Positions 1 through 10,162 are shown, counted from the stretch's first letter. The stretch is 64,000 nucleotides of DNA from MGBC114079 sp964531385 (GCA_964531385.1 CAZHGC010000009.1:1-64000); one strand, 5' to 3'. The notes: generated by a model not told the origin, from the sequence alone. Numbers and translations: made by a program.

Positions 1-290
1 TTAAATATTATATTTTGATGCTATGATGTGTCCTATTTGCTATTGCAATTTTCAGTTTTTAAAAATTGCAAGCTTAACTGTCACAAAAAAAAGTCTACCT
101 TTTTAACATACTACCACCTCAAGTGCGTCCCAAGCAAAAAAACATATTTTCCTGCTTAATAGTTTAAATTGCCAAAATCCTATACAAACATTGCAAATGT
201 TTTAAACTTCTAAATTCAAACTATCGCTTTTTAAATTTAAAATATTCTGAAATTTGCCTTCCTAAATTAACATTTTATTATTTTAAATTT
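1..290. other. AT-rich intergenic region, nothing recognised
   Basis: The first 290 bases contain no open frame of useful length with a ribosome binding site on either strand, and no structured RNA that I recognise. The stretch is rich in A and T with short homopolymers. It lies between whatever is left of the window and the hairpin that ends the pectinase region. Confidence 0.5.
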
Positions 291-361
291 AAGTCATAGC
301 AATCTCTTTCTGTTTTATTGCTATATCAATTAATTCCCCGCAGATTGCTATGACTTTTTTT
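291..361 (+). terminator. Hairpin terminator between the left edge and the pectinase gene
   Basis: A 15-base inverted repeat (AAGTCATAGCAATCT and its complement) brackets a 36-base loop and is followed on the plus strand by a run of seven T. It is best oriented to stop plus-strand transcription entering from the left, but it also lies just past the stop of the minus-strand pectinase gene and may serve both directions. Confidence 0.6.
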
Positions 362-375
362 CCAATTCTTCACAA

Positions 376-3300
376 CTACTCTTTCAAATCAGCAAACACT
401 CCCGAAAAAATATTTTCTCCAATCCCCCGCAAAAACGGCGTATCCAAAACACCTGTTTCAAAAATTGCAAATTCTCCGTCAGGATTTGAAACATTTCCGT
501 CAATTCCGTTTCCAAAAACAGTAACTTCAACAGCTTTTCCAAATTTATAAATATAATCCTTGTCAACATTTTTACTGCTGTCTGTAATTGGGTCATATTT
601 AACATAAGGAACAAGTCTAACTACCCGTTCACTTTCAATTCCGCTTAAAATTCCACAGCCCAAAAAACCTCTGTCTGCAGAAATATTTTCAGAAAAATCA
701 TATTCCGAATTTTCACCGGCTGTCAAATTTTTATAAACCGATTTTATTTTAATCGAATTTGCATCCAAAATTGCACCAGAAGAAGTATTTTCTTCGCCAA
801 CAAATCCAATTTCAACTATATCAGATAGAATATTTTCAATAAATTTATCGCTCAGCCCGCCTCCAAAGTTACCAACAATCAAATTTGCCGAGCCATTATT
901 TTTAAATTTAACAACCGAATTTTCGTTTAATTCAAAAATATCAATTCCCGTAACGTTTGAAGTTGCAATTAACGGAGAATTTTTGTCATTTCCCTCATAA
1001 ACATTAAATTGAAATTCATCTATTGAATGTGATGCTCCTCCTCCTGTTGAACTTCCAAATCCCATAAGTCCTTTTTTGCCCATTTTTAAATTATTTTCCA
1101 TTCCAAAAATATCCAAAGTTTGGCTGTTTGATGAATTCGATTCCCATGCTCTTGCATAAAAGAAGTTTTCAACAACAGAATTTTCATCGTTAATAAGTTT
1201 TCCGCCATTAACTCTCCATTTTGCTTCTGTATTTGGTGCAAAAACATAAGCATCTTTTTTCTCGGAAAGCGTTCCTGAAAAAATTCTAAATTCACAATTA
1301 TTAAAATCAATATCACAAGCACCGCAAATAAAATCGGTTGCTCCATAAAAAACGCAATCGTTATAAGTTTGTTTCAAAAGAGGTTTACCCTTTGAATAAT
1401 GTGCAGTATTAACAGTGTCTTGAACACTTATAAATTTACACCCCTCATAAATGCTGTTATTTCCGTCTGCAATCAACGCCGCCGCAGTTGTTCCGTTTGA
1501 AGAAACACCTTGAACATCTTTATAGGAAGCATTTGTGTTATTAAGAAGAGTTAAATCTTTAAAAATAACATTTTCTGCCGAAACTCTTATAATTCCTTTC
1601 ATAGACCCACCATAAGAACCGTTCGAAGAATATATAACAACCTCTCCGTCACTGTTTTCTGCTTTTTTCAAAGTAACAGTTTTAGAAACTTCAAAAGTTT
1701 CGTTATAATATCCCGAATTAATTGATATAACGCTTCCCGAAACAGTAGAATCCGCAGAAAGTGCATCTGAAATTGTTTCAAATGCGTCAACATATCCGCC
1801 CTGTCCGTTTAAAACAACAACATTTTCGGAAATTTCATCAATATTAAGTTCAACTGTTTCCTTGCCCGTAACATTTATTTCCGATTTATTCAGTTTAACT
1901 TTTGTTCCGGAAACACCAAGCGAATGTTTTCCCTGTTCAAGATTTATCGTTTCCTCTTTAGAAGAATTCGCCAAAACATTAATTTTATTTTTGCCAATCA
2001 AAACATCGGTTGAAATATCTGTATTATTGCTAATTTTAAATGTAACATCATAATTTTCTTTTTTCGCCGGTTGTTGTGAACTTCCACCAACAGTAATTTT
2101 ATACAAAAGTCCGTCATACGTATTTGTCAATTTAAGATTTCCGCCTGCGGAAGTATTAATAACAAACGGCTGTGCATCGGCATTCTGCCTTCCCGGCATA
2201 GAATATGTTCCAACATTTTTTCCGTCAATTTCCGCCGAAACAGTTCCCTTACCGTCAGAATTATTATTTCCCGCAATATAAACTTTAACGGTTGATTTAG
2301 AATTCAACGCAATCGTTATTGTCGATTTTTTCGGAACAGTATATCTGTTTTTTTGCCCCGCAATACTGCTTTCGGAATTTTGAAAAACAGTATGTCCGTT
2401 GCTAACAGCACCAATTGTTGCCCCTGTAATATCAAGCCAGCTCGGAACATCTTGGTCTGCGTTCCAATCGCCCAAAGCAACAGCTTCTTGCCAAGTTGTT
2501 GTTTCACTGTCGCTTTCCAAAGTTTCACTTTCTGTTGATTTTTCCGTATTCTCTTCACTCGGCATAACAAAATCAAAATTTAAAGCTTTTTGCAAAATAA
2601 AAGAAACATCAAGTGCCGACAACTCGTTGTCCGAATTAACATCTAAATAATTTTTATAATTGTTTGTTATATTTTCAATCGGCAAAATATAATTGTCATC
2701 AAGTATTTTTTGAAGTAAAATCGAAGCATCGTTAACATTTATTTCTCCGTTATTGTCAGAATCTCCAAATAATATATTTTCATTATTTGTTTCCATTTCA
2801 ACATTATTTTCGCTTGTACTTTCGGAAGAAATTTCTTCTCCGATAACATTGGAAATCCCCTGAACAGAAATCAATTTTGAAGTATAATTTATAACCGCTT
2901 CTTGCAATTCGGGAATTACATCAGAGTTTGAATCTTGAATTGAATTATCAAAAGTATATTTAAAATCTCCGCCATTACGTCTTCCCGCCTCCAAAATAAC
3001 TTTTTCTTTTGCCTCTTCAGCTGTATCGGCTGAATATTCATACATTATGTTTGAATTTGTATCAAAGTTGTTATAAGTTGCTCCGCCTTTAAGTGCAACA
3101 ACCGTTTCGGGAACCGTTTCATTTTTATTTTCAACGCTGTATGCGTCAAACTGCCCCTCGTCAGGAGTTGTTTGATATGTATAAAATCTTTTTGCACCAA
3201 TTATCGTATTTCCGCATTCTTTAATCATTCCGCCATTCTGACCGGATAACGTTCCTTTTGTTTTATAACTTCCGTTTTCATAAATATCACTTCCTTGAGT

Positions 3301-4539
3301 TGCAATAAGCATAGGTCTCGGGCAATTTCTAAAATAGTTGTTTTCAACAAAAACAGAAGAATTAACCGCCGCACCAACACCATATTTGGCAACACCGTCA
3401 TAATAATTATTATAAATATGTGCACTGCCCGAAACACAACGAGGGTGTCTTGAATCCGAATGGTCAAACCAGTTGTGATGATATGTTGCATAAATTTTCG
3501 CTTCCGGCTTTGTATAATTGCTAACTTCCCATGGTCCTCCCAAAACAAGAGCTTTTCCGGAATCCCAAAAATGACAATAAGAAATAGTAACATAGTCTGT
3601 TTTTGATTTCAAATCTATAGAGCCATCGCCCTTTGCTTGGTCGGCTTCTTTTCCATATCCATAGAAAAATTCAACATTGTGTATCCAAACATTTTTATTC
3701 TCTGTATCAAGCGAAATACTGTCGCCATCACCGCCTCCGCCATACCACATAATCGCAAAATTACGAAACTCAACATTGCAAGCCCTTTTCGCAGTAAAAC
3801 CATATCCGTGAATTGTTGCATCATTGCCAATTCCCTCAATGGTAACATTTTTTGTATTTCTCAAAGCAACCATATAATTTACAGTATCTTTGGGCATTTC
3901 AACTTTCCCCAAAAAACGTATAGAAAGAGGCTTTTCGCTTTTACTGCTTTCTCTTTTCGCCAAAATTTCAGTCAATCCAATACCAAGACTTTCATCACCG
4001 CCAACCGTAACAAAATCCTTGTTTAAATTTGTAACATAAATAATATCGGCGTTTTCTTTAATCGAGCCGTCTTTGTTATATGCCCCCGTTGTATATCCAT
4101 ACGGAGAATTGGGCGAAAAAGCAAATCCCTCTCTAACATAGTTGTCAACAATAACTTCGTTTGTCTCCGTTGCCAATGTTTCAAGTTCGTTTTCTCCAAA
4201 AACAGGAACAATTTTAATGATATACTTTCCCGCAGGAATTCCAATAACATCAGCAACAAAATAATTTTCGTATTTTCTGATAAGTTGACTGTCAATTTTA
4301 ATATAATCACTTCCGCCAACAACCTTGTAATAAACATTATAACTTTCTGCGTTTGCAACAGGCTCCCATTTAACATAAGCACTTTCGTGCCAGCCCTTGC
4401 TTTCAATAATAAAAACGCCGTCTTCAGCCGATTGAATATTAACATTTCCCGCAATAACATCATAAACAAAGGTATTGCAATAAAAAACAGAAAACATCAA
4501 CATCGTACTAATGATTTTTTTTAAAATGCTTTTTTTCAT
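376..4539 (-). CDS. Secreted bifunctional pectinase: PL1 pectate lyase, dockerin, CE8 pectin methylesterase
   Basis: The 1387-residue product starts with a basic, hydrophobic signal peptide. An N-terminal Fn3-like segment (about 40-130) precedes a parallel beta-helix of the PL1 pectate lyase type (about 190-510), with the conserved HHNWFDHSDSRHPR region. A type I dockerin follows (about 590-660; DSDNNGEINVNDA and a second DVNSDNELSALD half), then a carbohydrate-binding-like beta domain (about 690-815), and a pectinesterase domain (about 925-1215) with SVQDT, TDFICG and YARAW matching the CE8 catalytic Gln/Asp, Asp and Arg segments. The protein should demethylate pectin and cleave the resulting polygalacturonate outside the cell. 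The start has a GGGAGGAAATGAAAT ribosome binding region. The dockerin sits between the two enzymes rather than at the terminus. Its N-terminus resembles that of the pectate lyase at 40.4-43.2 kb, so the two are likely paralogues in part. Confidence 0.9.
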   Translation of the reverse strand: MKKSILKKIISTMLMFSVFYCNTFVYDVIAGNVNIQSAEDGVFIIESKGWHESAYVKWEPVANAESYNVYYKVVGGSDYIKIDSQLIRKYENYFVADVIGIPAGKYIIKIVPVFGENELETLATETNEVIVDNYVREGFAFSPNSPYGYTTGAYNKDGSIKENADIIYVTNLNKDFVTVGGDESLGIGLTEILAKRESSKSEKPLSIRFLGKVEMPKDTVNYMVALRNTKNVTIEGIGNDATIHGYGFTAKRACNVEFRNFAIMWYGGGGDGDSISLDTENKNVWIHNVEFFYGYGKEADQAKGDGSIDLKSKTDYVTISYCHFWDSGKALVLGGPWEVSNYTKPEAKIYATYHHNWFDHSDSRHPRCVSGSAHIYNNYYDGVAKYGVGAAVNSSVFVENNYFRNCPRPMLIATQGSDIYENGSYKTKGTLSGQNGGMIKECGNTIIGAKRFYTYQTTPDEGQFDAYSVENKNETVPETVVALKGGATYNNFDTNSNIMYEYSADTAEEAKEKVILEAGRRNGGDFKYTFDNSIQDSNSDVIPELQEAVINYTSKLISVQGISNVIGEEISSESTSENNVEMETNNENILFGDSDNNGEINVNDASILLQKILDDNYILPIENITNNYKNYLDVNSDNELSALDVSFILQKALNFDFVMPSEENTEKSTESETLESDSETTTWQEAVALGDWNADQDVPSWLDITGATIGAVSNGHTVFQNSESSIAGQKNRYTVPKKSTITIALNSKSTVKVYIAGNNNSDGKGTVSAEIDGKNVGTYSMPGRQNADAQPFVINTSAGGNLKLTNTYDGLLYKITVGGSSQQPAKKENYDVTFKISNNTDISTDVLIGKNKINVLANSSKEETINLEQGKHSLGVSGTKVKLNKSEINVTGKETVELNIDEISENVVVLNGQGGYVDAFETISDALSADSTVSGSVISINSGYYNETFEVSKTVTLKKAENSDGEVVIYSSNGSYGGSMKGIIRVSAENVIFKDLTLLNNTNASYKDVQGVSSNGTTAAALIADGNNSIYEGCKFISVQDTVNTAHYSKGKPLLKQTYNDCVFYGATDFICGACDIDFNNCEFRIFSGTLSEKKDAYVFAPNTEAKWRVNGGKLINDENSVVENFFYARAWESNSSNSQTLDIFGMENNLKMGKKGLMGFGSSTGGGASHSIDEFQFNVYEGNDKNSPLIATSNVTGIDIFELNENSVVKFKNNGSANLIVGNFGGGLSDKFIENILSDIVEIGFVGEENTSSGAILDANSIKIKSVYKNLTAGENSEYDFSENISADRGFLGCGILSGIESERVVRLVPYVKYDPITDSSKNVDKDYIYKFGKAVEVTVFGNGIDGNVSNPDGEFAIFETGVLDTPFLRGIGENIFSGVFADLKE

Positions 4540-4622
4540 ATTTCATTTCCTCCCTCTGCAATATTAAAAAAATTATTATAACAACACATCACTAAACCCT
4601 TTTCAAAAGTTAAAAATAAAAT

Positions 4623-6029
4623 TTATTTATTAATTTTTTTAAATTCGGCTCTATCCATAATTTTTTCCCATGTATCAAGAAGTAACTTAATCCCTTTTTT
4701 TATTTCTTCTTCCGAAAGTTCGCCAAAACCCAAAATAAACGACCTCGACGAAATAAGATTATTCGGTTGCTCAAGTGCATTTTTTATATATGAAACTTTA
4801 ACACCCGCTTTGTGACATTCAATAATTAATTCATCTGCATTGCATACGGTTTTCGGCTCAATAATCAAAAACGTTCCCGCATCGCTGTTTTTAATTTCAA
4901 TCCTGTTTCCAATGCGATGATTTTTAATTTCAGAAATAACACAATTTCGTTTAGAATAATAATTCTTTTTAAGCCTGTTCAAATTGCGATAATAACTGCC
5001 GTTTTTAATAATCTCGCTCACAAATATCTGTTCAAATCTTGAACTGTATGAATGGAAATTTAAATACAACTCTTTCCAACGCCTAACAAGTGACTCCGGC
5101 AAAACCAAATAAGCAATACTCAAACTCGGAGAAATCGTTTTTGAAAAATCTCCCATAAAAATAACATTTTTGTTATTTGTCATAGAGAATAACGACTTGT
5201 TAGACTTTGAATAAACAAATTCCATATCATAACCGCATTCAATAATATATTTGCCGTCTTTCGCCCATTCAATTACAGCTTCTTTCTGCTCAATCGATAA
5301 CGTTGAAGAAATCGGATAATGATGATATGGCATAAGAAACAAAACATCTGCATCAAAACCGTTAAGCTCTGTCCAACCGATACCCTCCGTTGTAACGTTC
5401 AAATAAGATGCTTTATATTTACTCAATTTTATAAAATCTTGAACTTTATAATATGTTGGATTTTCAAAACCATAATTTTTATCATTTCCAATAACTTTTA
5501 TAAGCAAATCCAAGAGATAATTAATTCCCGCTCCAATAATAATTTGTGTTGGCAAACAGTTAATTTCACAACATTTGTTAAGCATCAAACAAATTTGTTT
5601 TCTAAGTTCATATTCGCCAATATAATCCGGATAACTAAAATTTTGGTCGGTAATAATTTTCGCCGTTTGCCTCAACGTTTTTTTAAAAGGCTCAATCATC
5701 GTTAAATCAACGCCGTTTCTGCTGAAATTATATTTGCAAGGAAAATTGTTTTGCCAGCCCTTTTCAAAAAAAGTTTCTTCCTTGCAATTTCTTTCATTAA
5801 CAAAATAACCGCTTCTGTTTAAAGAAGTAACATACTCATATTGAATTAACATATTGTAAGCATTAATAACCGTATTAACCGATACATTAAGTTTTAATGC
5901 AAGCTTTCGTTGTGACGGAAGCTTCGTTCCCCCTTTTATAATTCCGTTAAGAATTTTGTCGGAAATTTGCTCAAACAGCTGAACATAAAGTGGCACTGAA
6001 GATTCTTTATCAAGTTCCAAGTTAATCAT
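4623..6029 (-). CDS. MocR/PdxR-family transcriptional regulator (GntR HTH fused to aminotransferase-like domain)
   Basis: An N-terminal winged-helix GntR domain (about 1-75; SVPLYVQLFEQI, then PSQRKLALKLNVSVNTVINAY) is fused to a class I aminotransferase fold. The presumed PLP lysine lies in FSKTISPS at about residue 297. Such proteins use PLP or an amino-compound adduct as effector and control vitamin B6, GABA or other amine metabolism. I chose the ATG at 6029, giving 468 residues, because GGAAAGGG lies just upstream; the 26 extra upstream codons look non-coding. No pdxS, pdxT or gab gene is adjacent, so the target is not shown by context. The copies of a TGCAG motif in its own upstream region suggest self-regulation, which is inference. 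It lies upstream of the pectinase gene with an 83-base gap. Confidence 0.85.
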   Translation of the reverse strand: MINLELDKESSVPLYVQLFEQISDKILNGIIKGGTKLPSQRKLALKLNVSVNTVINAYNMLIQYEYVTSLNRSGYFVNERNCKEETFFEKGWQNNFPCKYNFSRNGVDLTMIEPFKKTLRQTAKIITDQNFSYPDYIGEYELRKQICLMLNKCCEINCLPTQIIIGAGINYLLDLLIKVIGNDKNYGFENPTYYKVQDFIKLSKYKASYLNVTTEGIGWTELNGFDADVLFLMPYHHYPISSTLSIEQKEAVIEWAKDGKYIIECGYDMEFVYSKSNKSLFSMTNNKNVIFMGDFSKTISPSLSIAYLVLPESLVRRWKELYLNFHSYSSRFEQIFVSEIIKNGSYYRNLNRLKKNYYSKRNCVISEIKNHRIGNRIEIKNSDAGTFLIIEPKTVCNADELIIECHKAGVKVSYIKNALEQPNNLISSRSFILGFGELSEEEIKKGIKLLLDTWEKIMDRAEFKKINK

Positions 6030-6056
6030 ATATATCCCTTTCCTTAACAAACTTAA

Positions 6057-6273
6057 ATTATATAGTTTCAATAGGTGCAGTAATACATATATCAAACAGC
6101 TAAACAAATCAACAGTTAAAGTCCATTTTTTTGTTTAAAAATTCAATAAAATCGTCTGTATACATAAATTTCAATGAAAATTCAACGTAAAATTTAATTT
6201 ACAATTTAATTTTAACACCATAGTAATATATAATAAAGATGCAGATTTGATTTTTTTAATAGGTGCAGATTTT
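6057..6273. promoter_or_regulatory. Repeated TGCAG motifs upstream of the MocR gene, candidate operators
   Basis: The plus strand carries TGCAGATTT at 6240-6248 and again at 6264-6272, 24 bases apart as direct repeats. A third copy, ATAGGTGCAG at 6071-6080, lies in the spacer just upstream of a TATAAT-like -10 (6057-6062, minus strand) for the MocR gene; ATAGGTGCAG also occurs in the 6264 copy. MocR regulators are known to bind direct repeats near their own promoters. Operator function is inferred from position and repetition. Confidence 0.4.
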
Positions 6274-6331
6274 AATAATTCTATACAATATTTTAATAAA
6301 ACGAATATTATAAACATAATTTTTGTAAAAA

Positions 6332-6381
6332 AACACCTTCAAAACAGATTTTTATATTTTTAATCTGAATTGAAGGTGTTT
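6332..6381 (-). terminator. Rho-independent terminator of pheST
   Basis: A stem AACACCTTCAA/TTGAAGGTGTT with an inner CAGATT/AATCTG stem is followed on the minus strand by a run of seven T. It begins about 20 bases past the pheT stop codon. Confidence 0.85.
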
Positions 6382-6402
6382 TAATCGAAATTACTAAAAA
6401 TT

Positions 6403-8796
6403 TTATTTATCTCTCAACTGTGCATCAAGTTTTTCTTCAAGTTCTTTAAGAATTTTTTTCATAGGTCCAGCAATTTCTTCATCAGTCAAAGTTCTGTCTG
6501 CAGCTCTGAAAGAAATGTTGTATGCAACCGATTTAAAACCGTCTTGAATTTGTTTTCCTTTGTAAACATCAAAAAGCTGAATTTTTTCAACAAGCTTTCC
6601 ACCTTTTTCTTTAATAATATTTTCAATATCTTTAACAATAACACTGTCTTTAACAAGCATTGAAATATCACGAGAAACCGCAGGGAATTTAGGTAAAGCT
6701 TTGTACGTTCTTTCAAATGTTGCGTTTTCGCAAAGTTTATCGATGTAAATAACTGCAACATAAGTTTTTGTTCCAATTTCATAATTATCACAAACTTTCG
6801 GGTGAATCTCTCCCAAAAATCCAAGCTTTTCCTCGCCAATTGAAACTTCAGCACATCTTCCGGGGTGCATATAAGGTATGTTGCTAATTGGTGAATATTC
6901 CGTTTTGTCTCCAATTCCAAGAACTTCCGTAAGTTCTTCAACAATCCCCTTAACGTCATAAAAATCCAACTTTCCATACATACCAACAGTTAAAACAGGT
7001 TTTTCTTCCGGAAGTTCTGTCAAAGGAAGAGCTTTTGGAATATAAACTTTCCCAATTTCAAATAAACTTGCTTCCGGATTTCTTCTGTTATAATTCAAAG
7101 ATAATGAACCAAGCATACCGTTTAAAGTAGTTGTCCTCATAACGCTGAAATCTTCTCCAAGAGGATTTGAAATTGTAACGGTTTGTCTAAGATTGTCTTC
7201 TTTTGAAATACAAAGTTTATCAAAAGCTTTGTTGCTTTCAAAAGAAAAATTCATCGCTTCCGAAAGACCCATTGCAACCATAGTGTCTCTGATAATGTCC
7301 TCAACAATCTGTTTTTTTGTTTTCTTTCCAACAGTCGGAGTTCCCGTTGCCAAAGTTGTTTCAATTTTATCATATCCATAAAATCTTGCAATTTCCTCTG
7401 CAAGGTCAGCTTCCGAAACGAGGTCCGGTCTAAATGTCGGTATAACAGCTTTTTCGCCGTCTGCCGAAACTTCAACAAGTTTAAAAATTTCAATCATTTC
7501 ATCTTTTGAAAGCTTAGTTCCCAAAAGTGCATTAATTCTGTCAGTTGAATAATTAACCGACCATTCTTCACGTTTGTTTGGATAACAGTCAACCATACCT
7601 TTAACAACTTCACCACAACCGAGCATTTCAACAAGCTGAACAGCTCTGTCAACAGCCTCAACAGACAAATTTGGGTCAAGTCCTTTTTCATATTTGCTTG
7701 AAGCATCTGTTCTCATACCAAGTTTCTTTGCAGTAATACGAACGTTTGGCCCGTTAAAATTCGCCGATTCAAAAAGAATTGCAGAAGCTCCTTCGGTAAC
7801 CATCGAATTTTCTCCACCCATAACTCCGGCAACAGCAACAGCTTTGTTGCAGTCTGAAATAACAAGCATAGATGAGTCAAGCTTTCTCTCAACCCCGTCA
7901 AGAGTTGTTATTGTTTCGCCGTCTTTTGCGTTTCTAACAATAATTTTCTTTTCGTCGATATTGTCAATATCAAATGCGTGCATAGGCTGACCAAGTTCAA
8001 GCATAACATAATTTGTAATGTCAACAATATTGTTAATCGGTCTCAATCCCGCAGCAGTAAGTCTGTGGCGAAGCCATTGAGGAGAAGGTCCAATTTTAAC
8101 GTTTTTAACAACCCTTGCAATATATCTCGGACAAAGATTTGGATTTTCAATTTCAACGTCAATCATATCCGAAGCATTTCCGCCCGCTTCTTCTTTAACT
8201 TCAATTTTAGGATATTTAAGCGGAAGTCTGTATGTTGCCGCAACCTCTCTTGCAAGCCCAACAATGCTAAAACAGTCAGGTCTGTTTGATGTAATCTCAA
8301 ATTCAACAACATTGTCATCAATTTCAAGAATTGGTTTAACGTCTGAACCCGGTGCATATTCTTTGTCAAAAATATAAATTCCATGTTCCGGTGCTTCTGG
8401 ATAATCGTTTCGTGTAAAGCCAAGCTCCTCAACCGAACACATCATACCGTTTGAAACAACGCCTCTAAGTTTACCTTTTTTAATTTTAACGCCTCCGGCA
8501 AGCTTAGCACCGTCCAAAGCAACAGGAACATATGCACCAACAAAAAGGTTTGTTGCTCCCGTAACAATTTGAATAGGCTCGCTCTGACCAACTTCCATTT
8601 GGCAAACAACAAGTTTGTCAGCATCAGGGTGCTTTTCAATTGACAAAACTTTTCCAACAACAACTTTCTCAATGCAATCTCCCGCATTTGTAACAGATTC
8701 AACTTTCGAACCCGTCAAAGTAATATCTTCAATAAAATCCTTTATATCACAATCTATATCAACATATTCTTTAAGCCAATTAATAGGTAAATTCAT
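6403..8796 (-). CDS. pheT: Phenylalanine-tRNA ligase beta subunit
   Basis: The 797-residue product is full length for bacterial PheT. It opens with MNLPINWLKEYVDID, followed by the EMAP-like tRNA-binding domain (about 40-150), the B3/B4 editing domain (about 210-390), the B5 domain, the catalytic-like core, and a C-terminal anticodon-binding FDX-ACB domain (about 700-797, with FPAVSRDISMLV). With PheS it forms the alpha2-beta2 enzyme that charges tRNA-Phe and edits mischarged Tyr. It follows pheS after 22 bases in the same transcript and should share the T-box control. A GGGAGGATTTTAAT ribosome binding region precedes the ATG. The gene looks intact. Confidence 0.98.
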   Translation of the reverse strand: MNLPINWLKEYVDIDCDIKDFIEDITLTGSKVESVTNAGDCIEKVVVGKVLSIEKHPDADKLVVCQMEVGQSEPIQIVTGATNLFVGAYVPVALDGAKLAGGVKIKKGKLRGVVSNGMMCSVEELGFTRNDYPEAPEHGIYIFDKEYAPGSDVKPILEIDDNVVEFEITSNRPDCFSIVGLAREVAATYRLPLKYPKIEVKEEAGGNASDMIDVEIENPNLCPRYIARVVKNVKIGPSPQWLRHRLTAAGLRPINNIVDITNYVMLELGQPMHAFDIDNIDEKKIIVRNAKDGETITTLDGVERKLDSSMLVISDCNKAVAVAGVMGGENSMVTEGASAILFESANFNGPNVRITAKKLGMRTDASSKYEKGLDPNLSVEAVDRAVQLVEMLGCGEVVKGMVDCYPNKREEWSVNYSTDRINALLGTKLSKDEMIEIFKLVEVSADGEKAVIPTFRPDLVSEADLAEEIARFYGYDKIETTLATGTPTVGKKTKKQIVEDIIRDTMVAMGLSEAMNFSFESNKAFDKLCISKEDNLRQTVTISNPLGEDFSVMRTTTLNGMLGSLSLNYNRRNPEASLFEIGKVYIPKALPLTELPEEKPVLTVGMYGKLDFYDVKGIVEELTEVLGIGDKTEYSPISNIPYMHPGRCAEVSIGEEKLGFLGEIHPKVCDNYEIGTKTYVAVIYIDKLCENATFERTYKALPKFPAVSRDISMLVKDSVIVKDIENIIKEKGGKLVEKIQLFDVYKGKQIQDGFKSVAYNISFRAADRTLTDEEIAGPMKKILKELEEKLDAQLRDK

Positions 8797-8818
8797 ATTA
8801 AAATCCTCCCAAAATCAA

Positions 8819-9844
8819 TTAAAACTGTTTCAAGAATTTAACGTCGTTTTCATAAAGAAGACGTAAATCAGAAATAGCATATTTCTGCATTGTAACACGT
8901 TCAAGTCCCATTCCGAAAGCAAACCCGCTGTAAACATTCGGGTCAATTCCCGCCATTTCCAAAACCTTAGGGTGAACCATTCCGCAACCCAAAACTTCAA
9001 TCCAACCGCTGTCTTTACAAACACGACAACCCTTTCCTCCACAAGCAAAACAAGATGCGTCCATTTCCGCACTTGGCTCGGTAAAAGGAAAATGATGCGG
9101 TCTAAATCTAACTTTTGTATTTTCGCCAAACAATTCTTTTGCAAAAACAGCCAACGCACCTTTAAGGTCGCCCATAGTTATGCCTTTGTCAATAACAAGC
9201 CCCTCAAGCTGGTGAAAAATAGGTGAATGTGTTGCATCAACTTCGTCTGAACGATAAACCCTTCCCGGAGCAACAATTTTAATCGGAAGTTTTCCTTTTT
9301 CCATAACACGAACTTGAACTGGTGAAGTTTGTGTACGAAGTAAGAAATCGCCAATCCCGTTAATATAAAAAGTATCTTGTTCATCTCTTGCAGGGTGGTC
9401 TTTAGGAATGTTCAAAGCCTCAAAATTATAATGAGCAAGCTCAACTTCCGGACCTTCCGCAATTTCATACCCCATGCCAATAAAAATATTTTTAATGTTG
9501 TCAATAACTTGTGTCATAGGGTGCTTATGACCAAGAATTTTTGCTTTTCCCGGCATAGTAACGTCAATAGTTTCGGCTTTTAATCTAACTTCTTGTTCTT
9601 TTGCAAGAAAAATGTTTTTTGCCTCTTCAAGTTTTTCCTCAATATCTGCCCTAACTTCATTCGCAAGCTGACCAATAATCGGACGTTCTTCCTTTGACAA
9701 AGCCCCCATACCTTTTAAAATTTGAGTAAGCTCGCCTTTCTTTCCCAAAAATTTAACTCGCAAATCATCAAGTGATTTCAAATTATCAGCATTTTTCAAA
9801 CTTTCAACTGCAAGCTCTTTAATTTCTTTAAGCTTATCTTTCAT
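8819..9844 (-). CDS. pheS: Phenylalanine-tRNA ligase alpha subunit
   Basis: The 341-residue product is the catalytic subunit of phenylalanyl-tRNA synthetase. An N-terminal coiled-coil arm (MKDKLKEIKELAVES, about 1-80) precedes the class II core. Motif 2 lies around FRPHHFPFTEPSAEMD, and motif 3 around FAFGMGLERV. The Cys-rich CFACGGKGCRVC insertion is typical of this family. The start at 9844 was chosen because AAAGGAG lies seven to nine bases upstream and residue 1 then matches other PheS proteins; the longer open frame runs back through the T-box leader. pheT follows directly. Confidence 0.98.
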   Translation of the reverse strand: MKDKLKEIKELAVESLKNADNLKSLDDLRVKFLGKKGELTQILKGMGALSKEERPIIGQLANEVRADIEEKLEEAKNIFLAKEQEVRLKAETIDVTMPGKAKILGHKHPMTQVIDNIKNIFIGMGYEIAEGPEVELAHYNFEALNIPKDHPARDEQDTFYINGIGDFLLRTQTSPVQVRVMEKGKLPIKIVAPGRVYRSDEVDATHSPIFHQLEGLVIDKGITMGDLKGALAVFAKELFGENTKVRFRPHHFPFTEPSAEMDASCFACGGKGCRVCKDSGWIEVLGCGMVHPKVLEMAGIDPNVYSGFAFGMGLERVTMQKYAISDLRLLYENDVKFLKQF

Positions 9845-9902
9845 TTCAAAAAAACTCCTTTCAAAATATAACCGTTTAGGATTTAAAAATATTTTTGGCA
9901 AT

Positions 9903-10162
9903 AAAAAAACTTCGCCCAAAATAGGGACGAAGTAAAAATCCGTGGTACCACCCTGATTTTTGAAATATAAAAATTTCAAACACTCAAAAGACGTAACGTG
10001 CCAAACGTGCTTTCCTACTAACAAAAAGTATTCAAAAAGCAAACTCCGGCGGGAACTTCAATAAAACATCATTTGAAAAATGCTCTCAGCCCTCGGCATT
10101 CTTTCTCTGAACAAAACCGTAATATTTACTTCCGCCATCAAAGTAATAAAAATATTTTCTTA
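9903..10162 (-). promoter_or_regulatory. T-box riboswitch leader of pheST (tRNA-Phe)
   Basis: On the minus strand the conserved T-box sequence AGGGTGGTACCACGG lies at 9954-9940. Its UGGU bulge would pair with an ACCA tRNA 3' end. It is followed by a terminator hairpin (ACTTCGTCCC/GGGCGAAGT, 9932-9909) and a run of seven T. Upstream is a structured region with an AGTA element and a candidate specifier TTC (10077-10075) followed by A, which fits phenylalanine. Uncharged tRNA-Phe should stabilise the antiterminator and let transcription reach pheS. The stem I fold was read by eye and not computed. Confidence 0.93.

Noticed and set aside
9845..10042. 66-codon N-terminal extension of pheS
   Set aside because: It runs through the T-box sequence and terminator hairpin, and PheS proteins start at the later Met.
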